Assembly: GCA_015698045.1 (NCBI GenBank)
Contig: BLAL01000183.1
Coordinates: forward strand, 620,001-684,000
Direction: 5' to 3'
DNA from: Rhizophagus clarus
Lineage: Eukaryota; Glomeromycota; Glomeromycetes; Glomerales; Glomeraceae
DNA length: 64,000 bases
Numbering within the stretch: the stretch's first letter is position 1; each line of letters starts with the position of its first letter. The notes under the pieces are model-generated. The model ran no database searches. It saw nothing but the letters and a program-made list of their open reading frames with translations, and had not been told where the DNA came from. Below are positions 47,101-56,521 of the stretch, piece after piece. Made by a program: the position numbers and the translations under genes.

Positions 47101-47173
47101 GGCGTTTGCAGATTTGCGCAGAAATGTACTTCGCAGAACTGCACAGATCTGTGAACAAAAATTTTTCCCAATG
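44164..47173. mobile_element. 3.0-kb non-autonomous TIR element nested in the coiled-coil gene
   Basis: The left end is CATTGGGAAAGTTATATCAG at 44164. The right end on the other strand is CATTGGGAAAAATTTTTGTT from 47173. Both go on to 'cagatctg..cag' and 'tctgcg' blocks. Only a 2-bp repeat (ca) flanks it. Removing 44164-47175 restores the coiled-coil reading frame, confirmed because the host sequence at the junction matches the next internal coiled-coil repeat ('ctttcttcagcacag' at 47240). No transposase was found. Most of the interior is an exon-like tandem array. Confidence 0.85.
44840..46840 (+). repeat. Exon-like tandem array with AACGTT palindromes (~17 units, ~95-130 bp)
   Basis: Units have a T-tract ending in TAG or AG, a variable block of about 30-60 nt usually ending TTCGAAG or TTTGAAG, then 'gtaaaacttc' or similar, then a spacer with a palindrome such as gaacgttaataacgttc, then a T-tract. 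Ends of blocks are at about 44862, 45100, 45227, 45346, 45470, 45582, 45786, 45884, 45989, 46110, 46216, 46330, 46424, 46529, 46639 and 46760. The blocks are far more diverged from one another than in the 8-10 kb array, but spacing and splice-like borders are kept. 'TTGGACTCCCATTTTGAAG' here resembles 'TGGACTCCCGGACTTGAAAT' at 20170-20275. Confidence 0.75.
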
Positions 47174-47809
47174 CAGCACAGGAGGAATTGTTGGAAATGG
47201 AATCTCTCCAATCTAGAGCAGAGGAATTAGAGCGGAATCTTTCTTCAGCACAGAAGGAATTGTTAGAAATGGAATCTCTCCAATCTAGAGCAGAGGAATT
47301 AGAGCAGAATCTTTCTTTAGCACAGAAGGAGTTATTAGAAATTGAATCTCTTAGGCCTAAATGGGAACTAAGAAATGCTGAACTATTTACTAAAAATATT
47401 GATCTAGATTTGGAGAAAAAAGATTTAGAAGATACATTGACCAAAAAAAAAGATAATTTAGTCACAGCATAACGGGTATTGATAGAGAAAGACACCCTCC
47501 TTCAAGAAGCGGTCCTAAATAATAGTTATTTAGTTGAGCAGATTTCAAAAATATCTAGGAAGTCTGAAGTGCTTGGAGGTGTTAGCGGACTGGAGAAAAA
47601 TAATAGCATCACTAGTCCTGAAACAACCCTGAAATTAGCCTGTTCCATCTTTTTTCAACATGCAATCATTTTTGTAATAGTATTACTAATCATATACTTC
47701 CTATATCACATATTCTCTCGTCTATATTCATCTTACAATAAAGAAAAAAATATTCTGAACTATAAAATACCATTAAATAGAAATCAAGGTTATGCATTTC
47801 CAATCTGAT

Positions 47810-48647
47810 ATGCAGAAGAACCAAAAGACAGGACTATCTCCTATGAAACTTCGTCTTTTGGATATGGATGAAGTCACAAAGCATGAATCATCCCAAAATA
47901 TTGGCCATCCGGCGATGACATGGCCTTTTAGCAAGCTGGTCACTGGGAAAAGTGGTTCAGGTAAAATTAATTTACTTGGAAACCTTATTCTTGGTGATAA
48001 GGACAAATATGTGCAAGAGGGGAAGAGAAGAAAGGTGGCTCTCGCTACATTAAATGTGATGATCTAATTATTTGTGGGTATCATCCTGATGAACCAAAAT
48101 GGGCATATGTGAAGTATATATATAATATGATTTCAAAGAATCCAAAAGCACCTTTCTATGAGGATATTAGTTTCAGATACATTCCGCCCAAAAAAATACT
48201 AGTATAAGAGCATTCTCACCTGAAAGAAGCACACTAATTATTTTCAAGAATCTGTGCTTAGCCCCCGACCATATACAGAATCGAATTAGCCAATTTTTTG
48301 GGAATGGGTGTCATCGAAATATTTCAAATATATATATTACCCAAAAATACCATAAAGTCCTTACATTCATTCATGAGAACATCTCCCACCTAGTAATGTA
48401 TAACGGTGGTGGTAGCTAACAAGATGTGTCCAAGATAGCTGATCATTATACCGATAATGTGAAAAATGCATCTATGGTTATTAATAGCTATCTTCGAAGA
48501 GGTGAATTTATTGTATTTGATCTCACTAGGCCAGAAGATAATCCCCTTGCAATTTAGCTAAAGTTTGACACTCCATTAAACCTGCAGAAGGAGTTAGAAG
48601 CCAGGCAAAAGCGTAAGGAAAAAAGTGCCTCAACTAATAGAATCTGA
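47810..48647 (+). pseudogene. FtsK/HerA-type (A32-like) DNA-packaging ATPase, decayed
   Basis: Reads MQKNQKTGLSPMKL; an in-frame ATG at 47792 is also possible. 'LVTGKSGSGKINLLGNLILG' is the P-loop with the final Thr/Ser changed to Ile. After a frameshift near 48035: 'YIKCDDLIICGYHPDEPKW', then 'FSPERSTLIIFKNLCLAP' at the Walker B position, where the usual acids are replaced, and 'NIYITQKYH' as the sensor. 'VINSYLRRGEFIVFDLTRPE' follows. Stops lie near 48206, 48418 and 48557. In Polintons, adenovirus-like and giant viruses this ATPase pumps DNA into capsids. Here it sits directly before the integrase, as in Polintons. Confidence 0.82.
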
Positions 48648-48691
48648 CTTAATAAATGCCAGCTTTTTTTTGTAATTATAAAAAAATTGGA

Positions 48692-49864
48692 ATGGGGAAA
48701 CTGGTTATTTATATCGATCCTCAAAAAGCACGAGAACTAGACCAAATCATAGCAAAACAAACACCTACAATTAATATCAACCCATAAAAAGCTCATAATT
48801 TAGACTGACATCTTGTCTTGCAAAAACTATATTATCATCCTGAAGGTCTGTATCAAAATTTTAAGGGATTATGGGATACTTGTAAAAAAGCTGGCTACAG
48901 CTTTTCATTTATTGATGTAAAAAAATGGCTTGATAGGCAAGCATTGTACCAAATTTTTCGTCCTTCGCCAAAGCATATACCTTATACCAGTTACTCTAAA
49001 ATTACGAAGCCAAATACCATGCACCAGTGGGATTTAATTGAAATACCATATGATGATAATGTGGATACTAACATTCGTCAGAACAATGATCCAATATTTT
49101 ACTATGTATTATGAGTTATAGATTATGCAACTAGATATAAAGATTTCATTTTTTTAACATCAAAGAGTAGCTCAGAAGTTGCAGAAGCCCTCAAGAGCAT
49201 ATACAATAATCCTAATAACCTGTTTTCATGGCCTCAACTAGCACAATATGATAAAGGTCGTGAATTTATGGGAAGTGTAACTTTATTAATGGGCCTTTAT
49301 AACATTAAAATCTGAAGAATTAAGGCATGTTTTAGGCATACAAGCTTGGCTATGGTTGATCGTTATGCCGGATTATTCGAATATAGAGTTTTTAAAAATC
49401 AGTATTCGGTAGAGTTTCTTCTACTTACTGGCGAGTGCTGTAGAGAATATGAACGATTTGCAAGAAGAATTGTTGATAACATGAATGATACTCCAATCCA
49501 GCTAATTGGAATGAGTCCTAATGATGCCACAAAGCTTGAGCGGATATATTCCAAAACATCGGTAAAATATAATCATCTGATAGGTATTGATAAACCACAG
49601 CTACCAAAGGGTACTACTGTCTAATTTTTGCTTGCTAAAGGAGAATGGGAAAATGATTCTTTTGAACGGCGCAGAATAACAGACCCAATATGGTCCCCTA
49701 GCTTACATAAAATTCGAAGAATTGTTGTTAGAAAAAATCTCCCGATGCCTGTTTTATATTATTTAGATGAATCAGGGTCTCAACGACCCTTCGTAAGAGA
49801 ACAGTTAATGCATATTAAGGAAGAGTCTATGTTGCCTCCTAGGTGGGTATTGGAAGATAACTGA
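48692..49864 (+). pseudogene. DDE (rve-type) integrase of Polinton/Maverick type, decayed
   Basis: Inserts linear element DNA by strand transfer. The N-terminal region has 'LYYHPEGLYQNFKGLWDTCKKAG', 'FIDVKKWLDRQALYQIFRP'. The catalytic core runs from 'MHQWDLIEIPYDD' (first Asp) through 'VIDYATRYKDFIFL' and 'QYDKGREFMGSV' (second Asp) to 'SLAMVDRYAGLFEYRVFKNQ', where an acid stands at the third position. A basic C-terminal part, 'WSPSLHKIRRIVVRKNLPMPVLYYLDE', resembles the chromo/SH3-like tail of Polinton integrases. In-frame stops are near 48786, 48809, 49112, 49315 and 49622. It ends overlapping the convergent endonuclease gene by about 25 bp. Confidence 0.83.
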
Positions 49865-50280
49865 ATGCATACAAGGCGCTCCTTATAAAAGTTTCTAAGT
49901 CTACTACGCAGTAGGGGATTGTAATAAGGATTACTCCTTCTCGATAACATAATGCTCTCTTTTCCCAATCACGCCAGATTTGTGCGTCTAAATTCATCTG
50001 CCCTTGTAGGTGAAAAAAAGGCACAATTGATAATGTTGGTTGCCACTATATTCGAATGCCAAGCCTAGCTCTTCATTATATCCATCTAGATGTAATCCCT
50101 CCAAGAATTTAGGTTTTCAGAGTGGAAATTTTTTATTTAATAAATCTTCAAAAATATACCGGCATGTTCTTTCTGGTACATTAGGACAAATATTGCACAA
50201 TCTATAATTCTGTTTCATATTTTTATATGGCGACTCCCATTGATGGTCTTTTTTACATGCCCATAAATATGTATTAGGAC

Positions 50281-52483
50281 TAGGGCTCTGATCGGTTCAG
50301 TTCAGTTCAGTTTTTGCAAAAACCGATACTGAACCAAATTGATTGGTATCAGTATTGATGATTACTGAAACCGACCGGTATCGGTATTGATGATTATCGA
50401 AACCAATCGATAATTACCGAAAACTGAACCAATTTACCAATATTAAAAACCATTTTTAGTAAAAAAAACATCGCTTTTGGTATTTTTTTTACCAAATCAA
50501 ATGATCTATAAAAACGTTTCGCAACGTTTTTTATTTAAAGTGTCAAAAAATAAAGTTGCGAATCATTTTTTTTTATTAAATTAACTAATAAAAAATGTTT
50601 TGCAACATTTTTAATTAAAATGAAAAAAAAACGTTGCAAAACGTTTTTTTTTATTAAATTAACTCATAAAAACATTTCGCAACGTTTTTATTAAAGTGAC
50701 AAAAAAAACGTTGTGAAACATTTTTTTTATTAAAATTAACTAACAAAAACGTTTCGCAACGTTTTCTATTAAAGCTACAAAAAAAACGTTGCAAAACATT
50801 TTTTTTATTAAATTAATTGATAAAAAACGTTTCGCAACATTTTTTAATTAAAGCAACAAAAAAAATGTTGCGAAACGTTTTTTTATTAAACTAACTGTTA
50901 AAAAACGTTTCGCAACGTTTTTTAATTAAAGCAACAAAAAAAACGTTGCGAAACGTTTTTTTTTATTAAAATTAGCTCATAAAAACATTTCGCAACGTTT
51001 TTATTATAGAGACAAAAAAAAACGTAGCGAAATGTTTTTTTTTATTAAGTTAACTGATAAAAACATTTCGCAATGTTTTTTAACTAAAGCAACAAAAAAA
51101 AAATGTAGCGAAACATTTTTTTTATTAAACTAACTGTTAAAAAACGTTTCGCAACGTTTTTTAATTAAAGCAACAAAAAAAATGTTGCGAAACGTTTTTT
51201 TTTTAAAATTAACTCATAAAAACGTTTCGCAACGTTTTTATTAAAGTGACAAAAAAAACGTTGCGAAACATTTTTTTATTAAAATTAGCTCATAAAAACG
51301 TTTTGCAATATTTTTATTATAGAGACAAAAAAAAAACGTAGCGAAACGTTTTTTTTATTAAATTAACTGATAAAAAACGTTTTGCAACGTTTTTTAACTA
51401 AAGCAACAAAAAAAAACGTAGCGAAACGTTTTTTTATTAAACTAACTGTTAAAAAACGTTTCGCAACGTTTTTTAATTAAAGCAACAAAAAAAAATGTTG
51501 CGAAACGTTTTTTTTTATTAAAATTAGCTAATAAAAATATTGCGCAACGTTTTTATTAAAGTGACAAAAAAAATGTTGCGAAACGTTTTTTTTATTAAAA
51601 TTAACTCATAAAAACATTTCGCAACGTTTTTATTAAAGTGACAAAAAAAACATTGCGAAATGTTTTTTTTATTAAAATTAGCTCATAAAAACGTTTCACA
51701 ACGTTTTTATTATAGAGACAAAAAAAAATGTTGCGAAATGTTTTTTTTTATTAAATTAACTGATAAAAAACATTTCGCAACGTTTTTTAACTAAAGCAAC
51801 AAAAAAAAACGTAGCGAAACGTTTTTTTATTAAAATTAACTCAAATGTTTCGCAACGTATTTTTTTTATTAAATTAATTGATAAAAAACGTTTCGCAACG
51901 TTTTTTAATTAAAGCAACAAAAAAAATGTTGCGAAACGTTTTTTTTTATTAAAATTAGCTAATAAAAACGTTGTGCAACATTTTTATTAAAGTGACAAAA
52001 AAAACGTTGCGAAATGTTTTTTTTATTAAAATTAACTCATAAAAACGTTTCGCAACATTTTTATTAAAGTGACAAAAAAAAACATTGCGAAACATTTTTT
52101 TATCCAATTAACGTTTCGCAATATTATTTGTTAAAATGACAAGAAAAAAGTTGCGAATAGTTATTTTTTTATTAGATTAACAAATAAAAACGTTTCGCAA
52201 CGTTTCTTAATTAAAGTGACAAAACACCGCTGCGAAACGGTTTGTTTTATCAAAATAACTAATAAAAAACATTTCACAACATTTTTTTATTATATTATTT
52301 AGTTAAATCGATTCGGTAATTCGGTTCGGTAAATCGCAAAACCGGTACCAAAACCGCAGTTACCGAAACTGATCAGTAAATTTACCGAAAGTTTCAGTTC
52401 GGTAAACTGTAAAAACTGAAACCGCTCTAATACCGAAACTGATCGGTACAGTTCAGTAATTACCGAAACTGATCGGAGCCTTA
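50281..52483. mobile_element. hAT-like non-autonomous element with perfect 8-bp TSD
   Basis: Ends are TAGGGCTCTGATCGG (50281) and, on the other strand from 52483, TAAGGCTCCGATCAG. The direct repeat attaggac is at 50273-50280 and 52484-52491. TA-GGGC type ends with 8-bp TSDs are typical of hAT. The outer ~200 bp on both sides are rich in 'accgaaactgatcggt' repeats. The middle is a hairpin array. No gene inside. It interrupts the endonuclease between an Asn and a Thr codon. Confidence 0.88.
50505..52290. repeat. Array of ~22 hairpin units (aacgtttcgcaacgtt / aacgttgcgaaacgtt)
   Basis: Each unit of ~80 bp holds AAAACGTTTCGCAACGTTTT and, about 15-20 bases later, its reverse complement AAAACGTTGCGAAACGTTTT, with linkers such as 'taattaaagcaacaaa' and 'attaaaattagctcat'. 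The two arms can pair within a unit or with those of any other unit. Variants are nearly all C/T or G/A at the CG positions (for example acattt for acgttt). There is no coding potential. Confidence 0.92.
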
Positions 52484-52737
52484 ATTAGGACTAACTTTAG
52501 CTAAGCATCTTCCTTCACGCTTTTAGGCATATGCCAAAGCTTTAGTATTAATATCGTCTTGCATTTTATAAGTACAATAGAATATCACGTACAGAAATTT
52601 GCGGTAGTGATCATCAGTTCCAGACTAGTTTGATCAGAAAAATCGATCTGGATATATGCAAATCCAGGTGCAAGTTCGAAAGTAAAATTAAACTTGGCTA
52701 CTGCTATTGCATAAGTAAAAAAAAATAAATATCACCA

Positions 52738-53287
52738 GTATTCTTAGCAGGAAGTAGCAATTTCGGCTAAGAGTACTTGACAATACAGCTCAACAATCTT
52801 GTCTATATATTTACTCTTTTTATGTATTATTGATATCATCAAGTAGATCGATAACTTTTAACAATTTTTTCGTTTGTTTATAAAGATTTTGCCATTGTAC
52901 ATGAAATTTATTTCATAAGACAGAAGACTTAATAAGACAGGGAAGAATACTTGTAAGATTATTTATATGGGATTTGATTACTGCATGAACATTTGCAATT
53001 TCTTTTTCTGCTGTAATCCAATCATAACACGGAGTATAGAGAACTGTATAAATACGGGTTATTTCTTGTTCACTACAGTCTAGCCGATATTTGATAAAAT
53101 CAAGATCTTCACAAAATTCCTTTTCTTTTTGCTTTAAAATAACTTGAAATGCTTCAGAATTTCATTGATAATTCACAGTAAGACAGGAATATAGTATATC
53201 TTTAATCTTAAAATTACTAAAAATTAGTTCAAGCAGTTCAGAACAAACAAGTGGACAAGGCCCAGCATTTTTTTGCGCAAAAAGCAT
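52738..53287 (-). pseudogene. F-box protein starting inside the right TIR, decayed
   Basis: The first codons MLFAQKNAGP lie in the TIR and mirror MLLVQKNARP of the PrimPol gene at the other end. 'LVCSELLELIFSNFKIKDILYSCLTVNYQ' then a TGA then 'NSEAF' is an F-box; the stop stands where F-box domains have a conserved Trp. A long helical region follows ('CEDLDFIKYRLDC', 'WITAEKEIANVHAVIKSH') with another TGA near 52915. TAA/TAG stops come from 52822, and a shifted frame goes on to 'DKIVELYCQVLLAEIATSC'. It is probably an F-box adaptor or a capsid/helper protein that captured the domain; I cannot say more. Confidence 0.65.
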
Positions 53288-54519
53288 GATACAATGTATG
53301 GAAATACTAAGTATAAAATTACATATAAATTTCCCAAATCTTCAAAATAAAAATTTTATATAATTTTGAGCAAATATGTTTACTAGCAAAATACTGTGTC
53401 AGTGGTAGTACCCAAAAGTAGTCAATGTGGTAGTACTCAAAAGTAATACCCAAAAGCAATCAATGCAGTAATATCTTAAAGTATCTCTTCGTAACAACTA
53501 TATGAGAAAGGGTTCTAGGAAGGTAGAAGCGAAAATAAGAGTATAGATTTGGTAGTATCTAAAGGTAGAATTATGTAGAAATAAAATAAGAAATTATGCT
53601 TTTGGATACTACCACTGATAGGCAGGAAAGAAATCGGGAAGACAGAAAATCTCAGGAGAATATAAGAAAAAAGGATATGAAAGCTGTATAGCCAGAACTA
53701 ATTCAGTACTTCGTGCCTTATCCTCAGCAATCAAAATGGTCATAGACAGGATTGCAAGAATGGCACAACATCGGCACTTTGTGCCTCATCTTCGGCAATC
53801 AAAATGATCATGAACAGGATTGTAAGAATGGCACAACACCAGCACTACATGCCTTACCGGCAATCAAAAAGTGAGTAAATGGATTGTGGTACATCTTTAG
53901 CAAATAGATGGATTGCAAATTCGGCCTTTATGCCTCATCTGGCAATCAAAAGGGCCGGCCAAAATAATGCCTATCACACTGTCGATTTTATAACCAACTG
54001 ACTACCAAACCAGACCTTCAAAAATTACTCAAAAGTTACTTGAAAGTGACGGAAAAGTGCCTGGAACTGGCAAGGAACTGAAACACGTGATTAACGCAAT
54101 AAGGCACAATAAATTTCATTAATTTCAGCTGGCACTATTCCATATTTTTTTCCAAAACTTTGAGACACAATAACTCGACATCCAGGCATCAGATTCATGC
54201 GGTCTTAGCATCATTGAAAATAAATAGCAAATTAACTGCGCCATTTAATCACAACATGATTTTTAGTAATCAATACTGGCCTAGTATCTTGGCCACAAAA
54301 AGATCGCAAAGCAATGAAAACAAGTGGATAGCTAGAATGTAATAAAAAGAGGATAGAGCAATAAAAACAAATGGATATCAATAAAGTAATAAAATGGCCA
54401 CAGAACAGTAAAAAACAGTAACTAGGCAATATTATACCCGCAACTAGATAACATTATACTCACAACTAGATAATATTATAGTGCAACTGGATAACACTCT
54501 TATAAGAGTGTTATCCAGT
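53258..54519 (-). repeat. Right terminal inverted repeat of the giant element
   Basis: Inverted copy of 13737-14990, ending with the same 34-bp palindrome at 54486-54519. It includes the same ~65-bp and ~22-bp internal repeats. It covers the first codons of the F-box gene. Short ORFs in it (54160-54342, 54232-54429) mirror those in the left TIR (13824-14024), but show no protein-like features. Confidence 0.93.
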
Positions 54520-54529
54520 GCTGGCATTA

Positions 54530-55124
54530 TACATGAAACCAGAATTGGTTAATTTTGACCCCTAAAATAGTTGAAATGGTCAACCTGGGCCTCTCCAAAA
54601 GTCGAAATAGCTGAAATTACATTATAGTCATATGATTTTTATAGTAAATAATAATATTAAAATTCAAAGTTAATGATCTCCACATCTAGTAATCTGATTT
54701 TATAATCTTTACACGGTTGGATTCAGCTCATCGAGAGAATTTCAATGATATGTGTTGCATATTTGTACCATCAATATTGACGGAGTTATTTACATTTAAA
54801 ATTTGGTATTAAATAGTCTTATTACTCTTATAATAAACAATAATATTAAAATTCAAAGTTAATGATTGCCACATCCAGTGATCCAATTTTTATGATCTTA
54901 ATGCAGTTGGATTCAGCTCATTGAGAGGATTCCAATGATATATGTTGCATATCTGTAGCATCAATATTGATGGAGTTATTCACATTTAAAATTTAGTATT
55001 AAATTATAATTATAAAAATCACATGACTATGATATAATTTCAACTATTTTGACTTTAATTTTGGCTTTTGACCTTTCCAAGTCAAAATATTTTAACTTTT
55101 GGGTTTTAATTTCAACTTCATGTA
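54530..55124. mobile_element. ~595-bp TIR element (MITE) next to the giant element's right end
   Basis: Begins TACATGAAACC (54530) and ends ...TTCATGTA (55124), with ta on both sides. The inner arms match over about 100 bp in inverted orientation ('attatagtcatatgatttttat' against 'aaaaatcacatgactatgat'). Its centre has two ~186-bp direct copies (54640-54825, 54826-55010). A related sequence lies at about 30660-30830 in inverted orientation. No coding capacity. Confidence 0.7.
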
Positions 55125-55500
55125 TAGGTTTGGCATTATGAATTTGACTAGAATTCAGCCAGAATTATGAATTATTAATTGGCAGATTTAACCAGATTGA
55201 GTTAATTTTTAGCCAATTTTAATTATATATGTGTACTATATATTTAATGAGGATACTGTATTACAAACTTTTTTTTGCAAATTTTATTAAAAAAAATCTC
55301 TTTCTTTTTTTTATAACATGATCGTTGTCTGATAACTAAAATATTAGATATAATTTTAAGAGTAAATTTATATATCATCCCTATGATGCATCGCTTCTGA
55401 ACAGAATTATGTAATGCCGGCTAAAATTAAAACATGTAATGTTAACAGGATATAAAAAATAGATTTTTTACAATAAAAAAAATTGTTTTTGAAATATATA

Positions 55501-55970
55501 CAGTCAGACCTCCATACAATCACACCCTATATAGTCACACCTTTACATAAGAACCCAATTTTATGAAACTGACTTTTACTTAGTTAATTTACCTCTTTAT
55601 AATCACAATTCGGTTATAATCACTATCACTACATGATCTGTAACATACATATTATTTTTACTAGTAATTAAACCTCTTTATAGTCACTATAATTTCAGTC
55701 AAATCAAAATTTCAGCCAAAATTATAAATAAATTTCCTTTTTTAGAATGTAAATTATAAGAAATTTTCAAAATTGTTTATGGCTATCATCCAAAAATATG
55801 CAATTCATATGATTTATAATTTTATAATTTATAATTCAGGCCAAAATTAAGAATAATTTTTATTTCTGATTTCTAATAAAAAAAATTATATATTATATAT
55901 ACAATCACATCTCTATACAATCACCAGTTAAGGGTGTAACCAACTTGGTGATTATATGGAGGGCTAACTG
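55501..55970. mobile_element. pogo/Tigger-like MITE, 470 bp
   Basis: The left end CAGTCAGACCTCCATACAAT and the right end on the other strand CAGTTAGCCCTCCATATAAT are inverted repeats flanked by ta. CAGT-plus-CCTC ends with TA duplications fit the Tc1/mariner pogo group. A truncated relative starts at 61491. No transposase. Confidence 0.8.
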
Positions 55971-56521
55971 TATAAAAAAATGAAAAAAGTAGGGATATGA
56001 TACAGATGACAAAATGGAGGCGATAATATCATAGGAATGATGTATAAATTATCTCTAATTTAATTTGAATTTTATATAAATAATCTTAATTCTAATTTTA
56101 ATTAATCTATTTATATATTATTTTAATCTTATCTCAATTCTAATTTTAATTAATCTATTTATATATTATTTTAATCTTATTTTCATTATCATTATATTAA
56201 ATTTCTTTTTTTTAAAATTATATTCAATATATATATCAGATATTTATAATGTAATTTAACTTAAAATTATATTACATTATTCAGTAAGGCTATATATTTA
56301 CTTAAGAAATTTATAATAATTATTATATCATCCTCATATTTTTAATAAAATTCATATGTACCAAACACTTTAAATATTAATAAAATTCTTATAGTAATGA
56401 TTTTGAGAATTAATGATGTATTATTTTCACTTTCTTATTAATTTTATTTTCTATAAATAAATAAATAATATTAAAAAGTATTAATAAATTAGATGATGAT
56501 TTTTTTTTTTAATGATATTAT
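55971..56521. other. AT-rich intergenic DNA with a ~59-bp tandem duplication
   Basis: 'ttctaattttaattaatct' and the following 'atttatatattattttaatc' occur twice in tandem at about 56088-56200. The rest is A/T-rich 3' flank of the ATG101 gene. Confidence 0.6.

Larger units (their letters stand above)
43718..47808 (+). pseudogene. Coiled-coil protein with C-terminal membrane anchor, split by a nested transposon
   Basis: Starts near MPRSVP. The main frame begins at 43747 and includes 'SSRTELEEQL' and 'FKLEEMQTFQSK', then 'LQTRVEELEQDLSS' at 44163. After the 3-kb insertion the coiled coil resumes at 47176 as AQEELLEMESLQSRAEELE, a 28-residue heptad-based unit that is then repeated. Near the C-terminus 'AIIFVIVLLIIYFLYHIF' is a single transmembrane segment with a short basic tail, so the protein is tail-anchored. 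Stops lie near 43917, 43989 and 47470. It ends four bases before the ATPase ATG at 47810, which suggests co-expression. Confidence 0.7.
49839..52564 (-). pseudogene. Zinc-ribbon plus Vsr/PD-(D/E)XK-like endonuclease, split by a hAT-like insertion
   Basis: The start MQDDINTKALAYA at 52564 is followed by a TAA and 'KREGRCLAKVSPN' up to the insertion. The frame continues exactly after one TSD copy at 50272 with 'TYLWACKKDHQW', then 'LCNICPN', giving a zinc ribbon. 'RTCRYIFEDLLNKKFP' and '[25 protein letters not shown]' follow; D-G-Y...F-E-Y is the nuclease core of Vsr-like/giant-virus-type endonucleases. After a frameshift, 'LDAQIWRDWEKRALCYREGVILITIPY' ends the fold. A TGA near 50114 and a frameshift near 50010 also break it. 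It may nick DNA during transposition or be a selfish nuclease; the role is not shown. Confidence 0.7.
13737..54519. mobile_element. Giant 40.8-kb TIR element with Polinton/Maverick-like and virus-like gene content
   Basis: Both ends carry the same ~1.25-kb sequence in inverted orientation (13737-14990 and 53258-54519), beginning with an identical 34-bp palindrome. A 5-bp near-repeat flanks it: gttgg at 13732-13736 and gctgg at 54520-54524, one transition apart. Inside are a DDE integrase, a packaging-type ATPase, a PrimPol-helicase, a tyrosine recombinase, Gag-like and protease genes and several zinc-finger, F-box and coiled-coil proteins. Integrase plus A32-like ATPase plus long TIRs is the Polinton/Maverick signature. 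However, I find no protein-primed DNA polymerase B, no adenain-type protease and no recognisable jelly-roll capsid. Four other transposons are nested in it. Almost every gene is decayed, so this copy is probably not autonomous. Confidence 0.88.

Noticed and set aside
14963-53287. Alternative genetic code with TGA read as Trp
   Set aside because: Many TGA codons do stand at probable Trp positions, but TAG and TAA also do, other TGA sit at likely Arg positions, and frameshifts are frequent. Host genes here use TGG for Trp and have no in-frame TGA. Decay by transitions explains it better.
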